Below the pieces are notes generated by a model, which was not told the DNA's origin, made no database searches, and worked only from the letters and a program-made list of their open reading frames with translations. Position numbers and translations under genes: made by a program. Shown here piece after piece: positions 5,883 through 11,403 of a stretch of DNA of 11,403 nt. The stretch comes from Methanoregulaceae archaeon (GTDB lineage Archaea > Halobacteriota > Methanomicrobia > Methanomicrobiales > Methanospirillaceae). Location of the stretch: contig JAJRBV010000100.1 in assembly GCA_028679275.1 (NCBI GenBank), forward strand, positions 1-11,403, given 5' to 3'. The stretch's first letter is position 1. Each line of letters begins with the position of its first letter.

Positions 5883-5890
5883 GAATAAAC
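5883..5890 (-). promoter_or_regulatory. trmG10: TATA box of trmG10, predicting a nearly leaderless transcript
   Basis: GTTTATTC on the minus strand is centred 29 bases before the GTG, so the predicted start is about three bases upstream of it. Read-through from the chaperone operon is also possible, as no long T run follows dnaJ. Confidence 0.4.
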
Positions 5891-5954
5891 CTGTGCCAGC
5901 GGTATCCGCAGTCTTCTTAAAAGGGTATGGTGGAGTCCGGGTCCGGATCAGGGA

Positions 5955-7076
5955 TTATCCCTTACCCATGAGTCCCGAAAAAAAACCTTTCTTATGACCT
6001 GCCCTGGAACCCTCCATCTCAAGGATCTTTTCGTAAAGATCCTTCACTTCCGGTGAAATCTGCCTCGGGATCCGGACTTTCACGCGGACCAGCAGATCAC
6101 CCGGCCTGCCACGCCTGCGCACGCCTTCACCCGGGATTTTCAGGGCGGTATCATGCTGGATTCCTGCAGGGATGGTAAGGGCAGCTTTTTTCTTCTCGAT
6201 AGTCTCAATCTCAATTTCGGATCCCATAACAGCCTGGGCTGGCGTGATTTCTGCAACCGTCTCGAGATTATCACCATGGCGGGCAAACCGGTCATGCGGC
6301 CTGACAGAGACCTCAATGAAGAGATCCCCGTTCGGTGCCCCGTAGTCTCCTGCTTCCCCGTATCCCTCCAGCCGGAGCCGCATCCCTGTGTCGATTCCGG
6401 CAGGAATCCTGACGGTGACCTTTCGTTTCACCTGGGTAATCCCGGCGCCCCGGCAGTCGGGACACCGGGTCTCCGGCATCTTCCCGAGCCCCCTGCATTC
6501 AGGGCAGGTGGTCATCCTGACAAACTGGCCAAAAACACTCTGGCTCATCTGGCGGAGCTGCCCGCTCCCCCCGCAGCGGGGACAGGAAACCCGCTTTCTG
6601 GTGCTGCTCCCTGTCCCCTCGCATGCAGGACACGGTTCTGAATGGGAGACTTCGATCTCCCGCTCGCTTCCAAAGACTGCATCCTCGAGGGTAATCCAGA
6701 GATTCATCAGAAGATCGGAGCCATGACGCGGTCCGGACTGTCGCTGCCCGCCGAATCCACCCCCGAAGAAGTCAAAAATATCGCCAAATCCGGAAAAATC
6801 TGCGGAGAATCCCCCGTACCCCCCTCCGCCGGAATATGAGCCCTTCGAAGCACTGGTGTAACTATCATGCCCGAGATGGTCATACTGCGCACGCTTCTGG
6901 GCGTCCGAAAGGACGCTGTATGCCTCATTGATATTCTTGAACCGCTCTTCCGCCCCTGCCTCCTTGCAGACATCGGGGTGATACTTCCGGGCAAGGGTAC
7001 GGTAGGCTTTTTTTATCTCCTTCTCATCAGCGGTTCTCGGGATGCCCAGGATCTCGTAATAATCCCCCGCGGCCAT
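5955..7076 (-). CDS. dnaJ: Chaperone DnaJ (Hsp40, type I), 373 aa
   Basis: Co-chaperone that delivers unfolded substrates to DnaK and stimulates its ATPase. Full type I architecture is seen: J domain at residues 5-70 with HPD at 33-35, Gly/Phe-rich linker at about 79-115, a zinc-binding region with four CXXCXGXG repeats (starting at Cys149, Cys165, Cys191, Cys205), then two substrate-binding beta domains with VRIPAGID and LTIPAGIQ, and a short basic C-terminal tail. Length matches bacterial DnaJ (about 375). The ATG at 7076 lies four bases after the dnaK stop; the GAGTGAG that overlaps that stop may act as ribosome site. It is the last gene of the grpE-dnaK-dnaJ operon. The protein is bacterial in type, as known for mesophilic methanogens. 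Confidence 0.98.
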   Translation of the reverse strand: MAAGDYYEILGIPRTADEKEIKKAYRTLARKYHPDVCKEAGAEERFKNINEAYSVLSDAQKRAQYDHLGHDSYTSASKGSYSGGGGYGGFSADFSGFGDIFDFFGGGFGGQRQSGPRHGSDLLMNLWITLEDAVFGSEREIEVSHSEPCPACEGTGSSTRKRVSCPRCGGSGQLRQMSQSVFGQFVRMTTCPECRGLGKMPETRCPDCRGAGITQVKRKVTVRIPAGIDTGMRLRLEGYGEAGDYGAPNGDLFIEVSVRPHDRFARHGDNLETVAEITPAQAVMGSEIEIETIEKKKAALTIPAGIQHDTALKIPGEGVRRRGRPGDLLVRVKVRIPRQISPEVKDLYEKILEMEGSRAGHKKGFFSGLMGKG

Positions 7077-7080
7077 GGGC

Positions 7081-8919
7081 TCACTCGTCTTTCATGGTGT
7101 AATCGGCATCGACCACGGTATCGTCTTTCTTCTGACTCCCCTTTTCCCCGCCAGTTGCCTCTGCTGCCTGCCGCTCTGCCTGAACCTTCTGGTAAATCTT
7201 TGTGGTTACGGCATACACTGCCTCGGTGAGCACTTCCATCTGTTTTTTAATCTCATCCGTGTTATCGGCCTGAAGTGAGGACCGGACCGATTCAATTCCT
7301 GCCTGTATCCTGTCACGGTCGGCAGGCTCCATCGATTCGCCGCTGTCCTTGATCATCTTCTCTGCATTGAACACAGCACTGTCTGCCAGGTTGCGGAGCT
7401 CGATCTCCTCCCTCTTCTTCCTGTCCTCTTCTTCGAACGCCTTTGACTCATTGACCATCCGTTTGATCTCGTCTTCCGAGAGTTTCCGGTCACCCTTGAT
7501 GGTGATGGCCTGAACGTTTCCGCTCCCAAGGTCTTTTGCCGATACATGGATGATACCATTGGCATCGATGTCGAAGGTGACCTCTATCTGGGGGATACCC
7601 CTGGGTGCGGGGGGGATCCCGGAGAGCTGGAAACGGCCCAGTGTGAAATTATCCTTGGCAAGGGCACGTTCGCCCTGCATGACATGGATCTCCACGCTGG
7701 TCTGCCCGTCAGCAGCCGTTGAGAATATCTGGCTTTTCCGGGTCGGAATCGTGGTATTCCTCTCTATAAGTTTGGTTGCAATGCCCCCGAGAGTCTCGAT
7801 CCCGAGGGTCAGGGGTGTGACATCAAGGAGGACGATATCCTTGGTCTCTCCGGTGAGTACTGCTCCCTGGATGGCAGCCCCGAGAGCCACGCATTCATCA
7901 GGGTTGATCCCCTTGTCAGGTTCCTTGTGCAGGATCTTTTTGATGGTTTCCTGCACGAGGGGGACTCGGGTCGATCCCCCTACGAGCAGGACATGATGGA
8001 TGTCTTCGGGCTTCATCTTTGCATCGGCGAGGGCCTGCCGGACAGGCTGGACCGTTGATTCTACAAGGTCGCCGATAAGGTTTTCAAGTTTCGCCCTCGA
8101 GAGATCAAAATCAAGGAATTTCGGGCCGGTCGAACCTGTGGTGATATAGGGGAGATTGATATTTGTTTTCAGTTTCTGGGATAGCTCAATCTTGGCATTC
8201 TCCGAGGCATCCCGCAACCTCTGCATGGCGATCGGGTCTGTCCGGAGATCAACCCCTTCCTTCTTTTTGAACTCATCGACGAGGAAGTCCATTATCCTCT
8301 TGTCAAAGTCATCCCCACCGAGGAAATTATTCCCTGCCGTCGCTTTAACTTCAAAAACACCGTCACCCAGTGTCAGGATCGATACATCAAACGTCCCGCC
8401 GCCAAGGTCATACACAAGTACGGTCGCATCCTTCTCCTTGTCAATCCCGTATGCAAGGGCACTTGCAGTCGGCTCGTTTATGATGCGGAGCACATCAAGT
8501 CCCGCGATCTTACCTGCATCCTTTGTGGCCTGTCGCTGGGCATCATTAAAATACGCAGGGACCGTGATGACTGCCTTTGTGATCTTCTCCCCCAGATAGG
8601 CCTCGGCATCGACTTTCAGCTTCTGAAGGATCATCGCCGAGATTTCCTGCGGAGTGTAGGATTTGTCATCGATTTTGATCTTCTCGGTGGATCCCATCTT
8701 CCTCTTGATGGACTGGATAGTCCTCGTGGGGTTTGTGATCGCCTGCCTCCGGGCCAGGCTTCCTACCAGTCGTTCGCCATCCTTTGTAAAAGCGACAACA
8801 GAGGGGAGTGTACGCCCGCCTTCTGCGTTCGGAATCACAACAGGGGTTCCTGCCTCCATGATCGCCATGCAGGAGAATGTTGTCCCAAGATCAATACCCA
8901 GAACCTTTTCCTTTGCCAT
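7081..8919 (-). CDS. dnaK: Chaperone DnaK (Hsp70), 612 aa
   Basis: ATP-driven Hsp70 chaperone. Nucleotide-binding domain marks: GIDLGTTFS at residues 8-16, [12 protein letters not shown] around 147-158, [12 protein letters not shown] at 169-180, and adenosine motif [11 protein letters not shown] at 310-320. The interdomain linker [10 protein letters not shown] is at 361-370, followed by the beta-sandwich substrate domain, helical lid and the C-terminal [11 protein letters not shown]. Compared with E. coli DnaK about two dozen residues are missing between Gly76 and Tyr88, the feature known to group archaeal Hsp70 with Gram-positive bacterial forms. The frame is open 33 bases further upstream, but the ATG at 8919 is preferred: it gives the standard [14 protein letters not shown] start, lies one base after the grpE stop, and has a strong GGAAGGTG ribosome site about nine bases upstream inside the end of grpE. 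Confidence 0.98.
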   Translation of the reverse strand: MAKEKVLGIDLGTTFSCMAIMEAGTPVVIPNAEGGRTLPSVVAFTKDGERLVGSLARRQAITNPTRTIQSIKRKMGSTEKIKIDDKSYTPQEISAMILQKLKVDAEAYLGEKITKAVITVPAYFNDAQRQATKDAGKIAGLDVLRIINEPTASALAYGIDKEKDATVLVYDLGGGTFDVSILTLGDGVFEVKATAGNNFLGGDDFDKRIMDFLVDEFKKKEGVDLRTDPIAMQRLRDASENAKIELSQKLKTNINLPYITTGSTGPKFLDFDLSRAKLENLIGDLVESTVQPVRQALADAKMKPEDIHHVLLVGGSTRVPLVQETIKKILHKEPDKGINPDECVALGAAIQGAVLTGETKDIVLLDVTPLTLGIETLGGIATKLIERNTTIPTRKSQIFSTAADGQTSVEIHVMQGERALAKDNFTLGRFQLSGIPPAPRGIPQIEVTFDIDANGIIHVSAKDLGSGNVQAITIKGDRKLSEDEIKRMVNESKAFEEEDRKKREEIELRNLADSAVFNAEKMIKDSGESMEPADRDRIQAGIESVRSSLQADNTDEIKKQMEVLTEAVYAVTTKIYQKVQAERQAAEATGGEKGSQKKDDTVVDADYTMKDE

Positions 8920-8920
8920 A

Positions 8921-9442
8921 TCAGACACCTTCCTTTCCTTTCGATACTGCAACTTTTGCGCAGCGTATCACCCGGTCATGTATGCGGTAGCCGCAGGTGA
9001 ACTCCTCAAGAACTATCCCTTCCTCGCACTCTGACGGGAGAGAAACCACGGCCTCATGGCGTGCGGGATCAAATCTCGTTCCGACTGAATCAATGGGTTG
9101 TATCCCGTGCCGTTCAAGAACCGTTCTGAAGAGTTTCTGGATCTGTTCCAGACCTTCCCGGGCTTTTGTGTCCTCTGATTTCAATGCCCGTTCGAAATTA
9201 TCGGCCACCTCAAGGAGTTCAACCGCGAATTCCTCGACTGCAAATCTGACCTGTGCTTCCGTCTCCCGGACTGTTCTCTTCCTGAAATTCTCGAAGTCAG
9301 CCGCAAGCCGGAGGAACCGTTCATTCAGCTCATGGTAGTCACGCTGCAGATCCTCAGGGGAGGGGGGTGTTGAATCAGGGGCTGAAAATCCTTTTTTTTC
9401 CTGATCCAGCCCGTTAAATTCCTCCTCTGTTTCACGAACCAT
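8921..9442 (-). CDS. grpE: Nucleotide exchange factor GrpE, 173 aa
   Basis: Dimeric exchange factor that releases ADP from DnaK. Seen: an acidic, poorly conserved N-terminus (1-30), a long helix predicted as coiled coil with [19 protein letters not shown] at 38-56, the DNFERAL segment near 81-87, and the C-terminal beta domain with FDPARHEAV and [19 protein letters not shown]. The usual RPAKV reads RCAKV, a small departure. Length fits short GrpE proteins (170-200). The ATG at 9442 is the first in the frame and lacks a Shine-Dalgarno; the TATA box predicts a leader of only about ten bases. First gene of grpE-dnaK-dnaJ; the order matches the methanogen and Gram-positive type operons. There is no hrcA upstream. 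Confidence 0.96.
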   Translation of the reverse strand: MVRETEEEFNGLDQEKKGFSAPDSTPPSPEDLQRDYHELNERFLRLAADFENFRKRTVRETEAQVRFAVEEFAVELLEVADNFERALKSEDTKAREGLEQIQKLFRTVLERHGIQPIDSVGTRFDPARHEAVVSLPSECEEGIVLEEFTCGYRIHDRVIRCAKVAVSKGKEGV

Positions 9443-9461
9443 AGGACGATCAGGATAACTA

Positions 9462-9500
9462 TTGCATTGTAGTTCTATAAATTTATTTTCATTAATGCAA
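9462..9500. promoter_or_regulatory. grpE promoter: TATA palindrome framed by a 7-bp inverted repeat (operator candidate)
   Basis: TTGCATT (9462-9468) and AATGCAA (9494-9500) are exact reverse complements, spaced 32 bases start to start. Their centre (9481) coincides within half a base with the 10-bp palindrome ATAAATTTAT (9477-9486). Read on the minus strand this contains TTTATAGA (9474-9481), a TATA box about 26 bases before a predicted start near 9452 for grpE. Read on the plus strand TTTATTTT (9482-9489) could drive purH with a leader of some 88 bases. The symmetry suggests regulator half-sites on the same DNA face either side of the TATA box. It does not match the bacterial CIRCE element. 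Confidence 0.6.
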
Positions 9501-9505
9501 CGTCT

Positions 9506-9515
9506 GAACCGGTTC
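9506..9515. repeat. 10-bp palindrome GAACCGGTTC
   Basis: Perfect palindrome just beyond the inverted repeat of the grpE promoter, on the purH side, near the start predicted from the plus-strand TATA. Possible regulator site; a single 10-bp palindrome may be chance. Confidence 0.4.
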
Positions 9516-9530
9516 GCCTGCAGTGTATAG

Positions 9531-9549
9531 CGGGAGGCTCCTCCTCCCG
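9531..9549 (+). repeat. GC-rich hairpin (7-bp stem, 5-base loop) upstream of purH
   Basis: CGGGAGG (9531-9537) and CCTCCCG (9543-9549) can form a strong stem around CTCCT. It lies 51 bases before the preferred purH start. If transcription starts near the plus-strand TATA at 9482-9489 it would be part of the purH leader. No T run follows, so it is not a standard terminator. Confidence 0.5.
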
Positions 9550-9599
9550 ATCATCCGCTCCATCACACTCATATGAGATCATTTCATAATACCCTGACC

Positions 9600-11084
9600 A
9601 TGAAGTGGGCACTCCTTTCTGTGTGGGACAAGCGCGGGATCACTGACCTTGCAAAAGCGCTCGATACATCCGGGGTGAAGATCCTCTCCTCGGGAGGAAC
9701 CGGATCAATCCTGAAAGAAGCCGGGATAGGTTTTACCGAAGTATCGGTATACACGGGATCAACCGAGATGATGAACGGGCGGGTCAAGACCCTCCACCCG
9801 AAGGTACATGGGGGGCTGCTTGGGAGGAGGGGGGTCGATGATGCAACCATGGCAGAGCACGGCATTTCCCCTATTGACCTTCTTGTCACGAACCTCTACC
9901 CGTTTGAGGAGATGGCACTCACGGTGCCGGAACTCGATAAGCTTGTCGAGTATATCGATGTGGGCGGTCCTGCGATGATCCGTGCAGCAGCGAAGAATTA
10001 CCGGGATGTTGCCGTAATCACGGATCCGGCCGATTATCCGCTTGTCATTGAAGCCCTCACAAAAGGGGGCTTTTCTCCGGACCAGCGGTTTATGCTCGCA
10101 AAAAAGGCCTTTGCCCTGACTGCAGCCTACGATGCCGCTATCAGCAATTACTTCCAGTCTGCAGGACAGGAGTTCCCCCAGATTTTCACGCTCCAGTTCA
10201 GGAACGGGAGAATGCTCCGCTATGGTGAGAATCCTCACCAGAAGGGTTCAGTATACGGCGAGACAGGAATAGCCGCTGCCATACCGCTCCAGGGAAAGCA
10301 GATGTCATACAATAACTACCTTGATCTGAACGCGGCAGCGGGTCTTGTCCGGGAGTTTGAGGAACCAGCGGCAGTCATCGTCAAGCACAACAACCCGTGC
10401 GGGGTCTCTCTCGGAGATACACTAACCGAGGCCTATCTTGGCGCCCGGGACGTGGACCCTGTATCAGCATACGGAGGGGTTGTTGCCCTGAACGGTGAAA
10501 CAGGTCTGCCACTTGCCGAAGAGATCTGTTCGACCTTCGTTGAAGTGGCTGCTGCGCCATCTTTCACTCCGGACGCACTTACCGCCATGCATAAGAAAGA
10601 GAATATGCGGGTGGTGATCCTGCCCCGGCCTGCAGGAGGCCCCGGGCTCCGCACAATCGATGGTGGGATCCTGATGCAGGAGACCCCGCCATACCGGGAG
10701 CACTGGCAGGTCGTCACTGACCGGGATGCAACCCCTGCCGAGCTCCGGGCATTACAACTCGGCTGGAAGGTCTGTAAGCACACGAGAAGCAATGCGATTG
10801 TCTTTGCAAGCCAGAAAAGGATACTGGGGATAGGGGCAGGGCAGATGAGCCGGGTGGACTCTGCAAAGATCGCGATCGACAAATCTCTCGTTTCCCTGGA
10901 GGGATCGGTTGTTGCTTCCGATGCATTTCTCCCCTTCCCTGACACCCTCGAGATTGCTGCTGCAGCTGGCGCCACCGCGCTCGTTCAGCCGGGTGGCTCT
11001 ATTCGCGATGCCGAAGTGATCGCGGCAGCAAATAACCTGAACATGGCCATGGTCTTTACAGGGATCCGGTATTTCAGGCATTGA
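9600..11084 (+). CDS. purH: Bifunctional PurH: AICAR transformylase/IMP cyclohydrolase, 494 aa
   Basis: Catalyses the last two steps of IMP synthesis: formyl transfer to AICAR, then ring closure. The N-terminal MGS-like cyclohydrolase domain (1 to about 140) shows LLSVWDKRGI at 5-14, SSGGTG, and GRVKTLHPKVHGG at 60-72. The transformylase domain shows RYGENPHQ, VKHNNPCGVS with the catalytic Lys262-His263 pair, VSAYGG, KHTRSNAIVFA and GIGAGQMSRVDSA. Both active sites look complete, and the protein is bacterial in type though shorter than E. coli PurH (529). The frame has an earlier ATG at 9573, but ATG 9600 gives the standard start just before the first strand. No Shine-Dalgarno precedes either start. 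A weak TATA-like stretch near 9570-9577 would make 9600 leaderless; the alternative is a long leader from 9482-9489. The gene is divergent from grpE. Confidence 0.95.
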   Translation: MKWALLSVWDKRGITDLAKALDTSGVKILSSGGTGSILKEAGIGFTEVSVYTGSTEMMNGRVKTLHPKVHGGLLGRRGVDDATMAEHGISPIDLLVTNLYPFEEMALTVPELDKLVEYIDVGGPAMIRAAAKNYRDVAVITDPADYPLVIEALTKGGFSPDQRFMLAKKAFALTAAYDAAISNYFQSAGQEFPQIFTLQFRNGRMLRYGENPHQKGSVYGETGIAAAIPLQGKQMSYNNYLDLNAAAGLVREFEEPAAVIVKHNNPCGVSLGDTLTEAYLGARDVDPVSAYGGVVALNGETGLPLAEEICSTFVEVAAAPSFTPDALTAMHKKENMRVVILPRPAGGPGLRTIDGGILMQETPPYREHWQVVTDRDATPAELRALQLGWKVCKHTRSNAIVFASQKRILGIGAGQMSRVDSAKIAIDKSLVSLEGSVVASDAFLPFPDTLEIAAAAGATALVQPGGSIRDAEVIAAANNLNMAMVFTGIRYFRH

Positions 11085-11214
11085 GATCCACTTCGTTTCA
11101 GGAATGGAAACCGAGGCAGTTCCCTGTGTTGTGCATGGAATGCGCGGTTGTCGGTATGCCTGACCATTCCGGGAACATGGCATCGGATAAATAATTCCTG
11201 CAAAGTGGTAGGTA

Positions 11215-11222
11215 TTTAAATA
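11215..11222 (+). promoter_or_regulatory. TATA box of the DUF4013 gene
   Basis: TTTAAATA, centred about 26 bases before a predicted start near 11245, giving a leader of about 13 bases. The leader begins with AAGGTG (11245-11250), a Shine-Dalgarno seven bases before the ATG. The 173 bases between purH and this gene hold no gene that I can support. Confidence 0.55.
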
Positions 11223-11257
11223 TAAGGTTCGATACCTTGTAAAAAAGGTGAAAATCG

Positions 11258-11403
11258 ATGGAATATGGAAAAATGCTTGGCGATTCGGTTGAGTATGCCA
11301 GAGAAGCAGTATGGGGGAAATGGACCCGGTGGGTTCTTCTCATCGTCTCTTCGATCATCTTCCCCCTGATACTTGGATATGTGATGGAGATCTATCGCGG
11401 GAC
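11258..11403 (+). CDS. DUF4013-type membrane protein, N-terminal 48 residues (cut by window edge)
   Basis: The visible start reads like the N-terminus of DUF4013 proteins, which are common in methanogens and haloarchaea and have no known function: an amphipathic segment with GDSVEYAREAVWGKWTRW at residues 8-25, then a hydrophobic helix at about 25-43 (VLLIVSSIIFPLILGY) and EIYRG. The rest lies beyond the right edge. The ATG at 11258 has AAGGTG seven bases upstream and a TATA box at 11215-11222. The family name rests on recall of the short N-terminal pattern and is moderately sure; that it is a membrane protein is better supported. The upstream ACCTT at 11234-11238 could pair with the Shine-Dalgarno, but it probably lies before the transcription start. 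Confidence 0.72.
   Translation, partial: MEYGKMLGDSVEYAREAVWGKWTRWVLLIVSSIIFPLILGYVMEIYRG

Noticed and set aside
8920..8952. DnaK start 11 codons upstream, overlapping grpE
   Set aside because: The extra residues are not Hsp70-like. The ATG at 8919 gives the standard start and has a strong ribosome site.
8156..9034. Long open frames on the plus strand opposite dnaK and grpE
   Set aside because: They are antisense to strongly conserved coding sequence, are rich in Ser/Arg/Pro as antisense frames tend to be, and have no promoter or ribosome site.
9443..9599. CIRCE element (HrcA site) before grpE
   Set aside because: I looked for the TTAGCACTC-N9-GAGTGCTAA pattern and did not find it. The inverted repeat present has different arms and much wider spacing.
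11101..11170. Inverted repeat GGAATGG / CCATTCC after purH
   Set aside because: Only seven bases, with arms 56 bases apart and no T run following; likely chance.
1..11403. tRNA, rRNA, CRISPR array, insertion sequence or integrase
   Set aside because: I saw no cloverleaf pattern, no regular spaced repeats, no transposase or integrase motifs, and almost no free space in which they could lie.

Overview
The window looks like chromosomal DNA of a methanogenic archaeon, most plausibly of the Methanomicrobiales (Methanoregula/Methanosphaerula-like). The evidence is archaeal gene content (aIF5A with a hypusination loop, a Trm-G10-type tRNA methyltransferase, an archaeal IMPase/FBPase next to an NAD kinase, a DUF4013 membrane protein), TATA boxes about 26 nt before likely start sites, T-run terminators, and a bacterial-type DnaK-DnaJ-GrpE set as is usual in mesophilic methanogens. 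The lineage is an inference from protein resemblance; no rRNA or tRNA gene is present to confirm it. The window is densely coded: thirteen protein genes, two of them cut by the window edges. No stretch over 300 bases lacks a gene. I see no tRNA, rRNA, CRISPR array, insertion sequence or origin.

Left part (1-1753). On the minus strand lie a ribonuclease HI gene and, downstream of it, an Mrp/NBP35-type Fe-S carrier ATPase that runs off the left edge. Divergent from them is a small YbhB/PEBP-family protein whose ligand-pocket motifs are altered. The 163-bp region between the divergent genes holds a perfect 12-bp inverted repeat.

Middle part (1826-5857). aIF5A (minus) is divergent from a two-gene unit of IMPase/FBPase and NAD kinase (plus). 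The two promoters share a mirror-image pair of TATA-like octamers. The two-gene unit corresponds to the two halves of the fused NADP phosphatase/NAD kinase known from Methanocaldococcus (MJ0917), so it may set the NAD/NADP balance. Convergent to it are a PP2C-type Ser/Thr phosphatase and a Trm-G10 tRNA methyltransferase with a GTG start, each with its own apparent promoter.

Right part (5955-11403). The chaperone operon grpE-dnaK-dnaJ (minus) has gaps of 1 and 4 bases between genes. Its promoter carries a TATA palindrome framed symmetrically by a 7-bp inverted repeat, an operator-like layout. Divergent from it is purH, a full-length bifunctional AICAR transformylase/IMP cyclohydrolase. That is of interest in a methanogen because the known bacterial enzyme uses formyl-tetrahydrofolate. 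At the right edge a DUF4013 membrane protein begins.

No clearly new multi-gene system is visible; the genes are mainly housekeeping. The less ordinary signals are the symmetric elements in the divergent intergenic regions, the altered PEBP pocket, the unfused NADP phosphatase/NAD kinase pair, and the general pattern of leaderless or short-leader first genes against Shine-Dalgarno-led internal genes.
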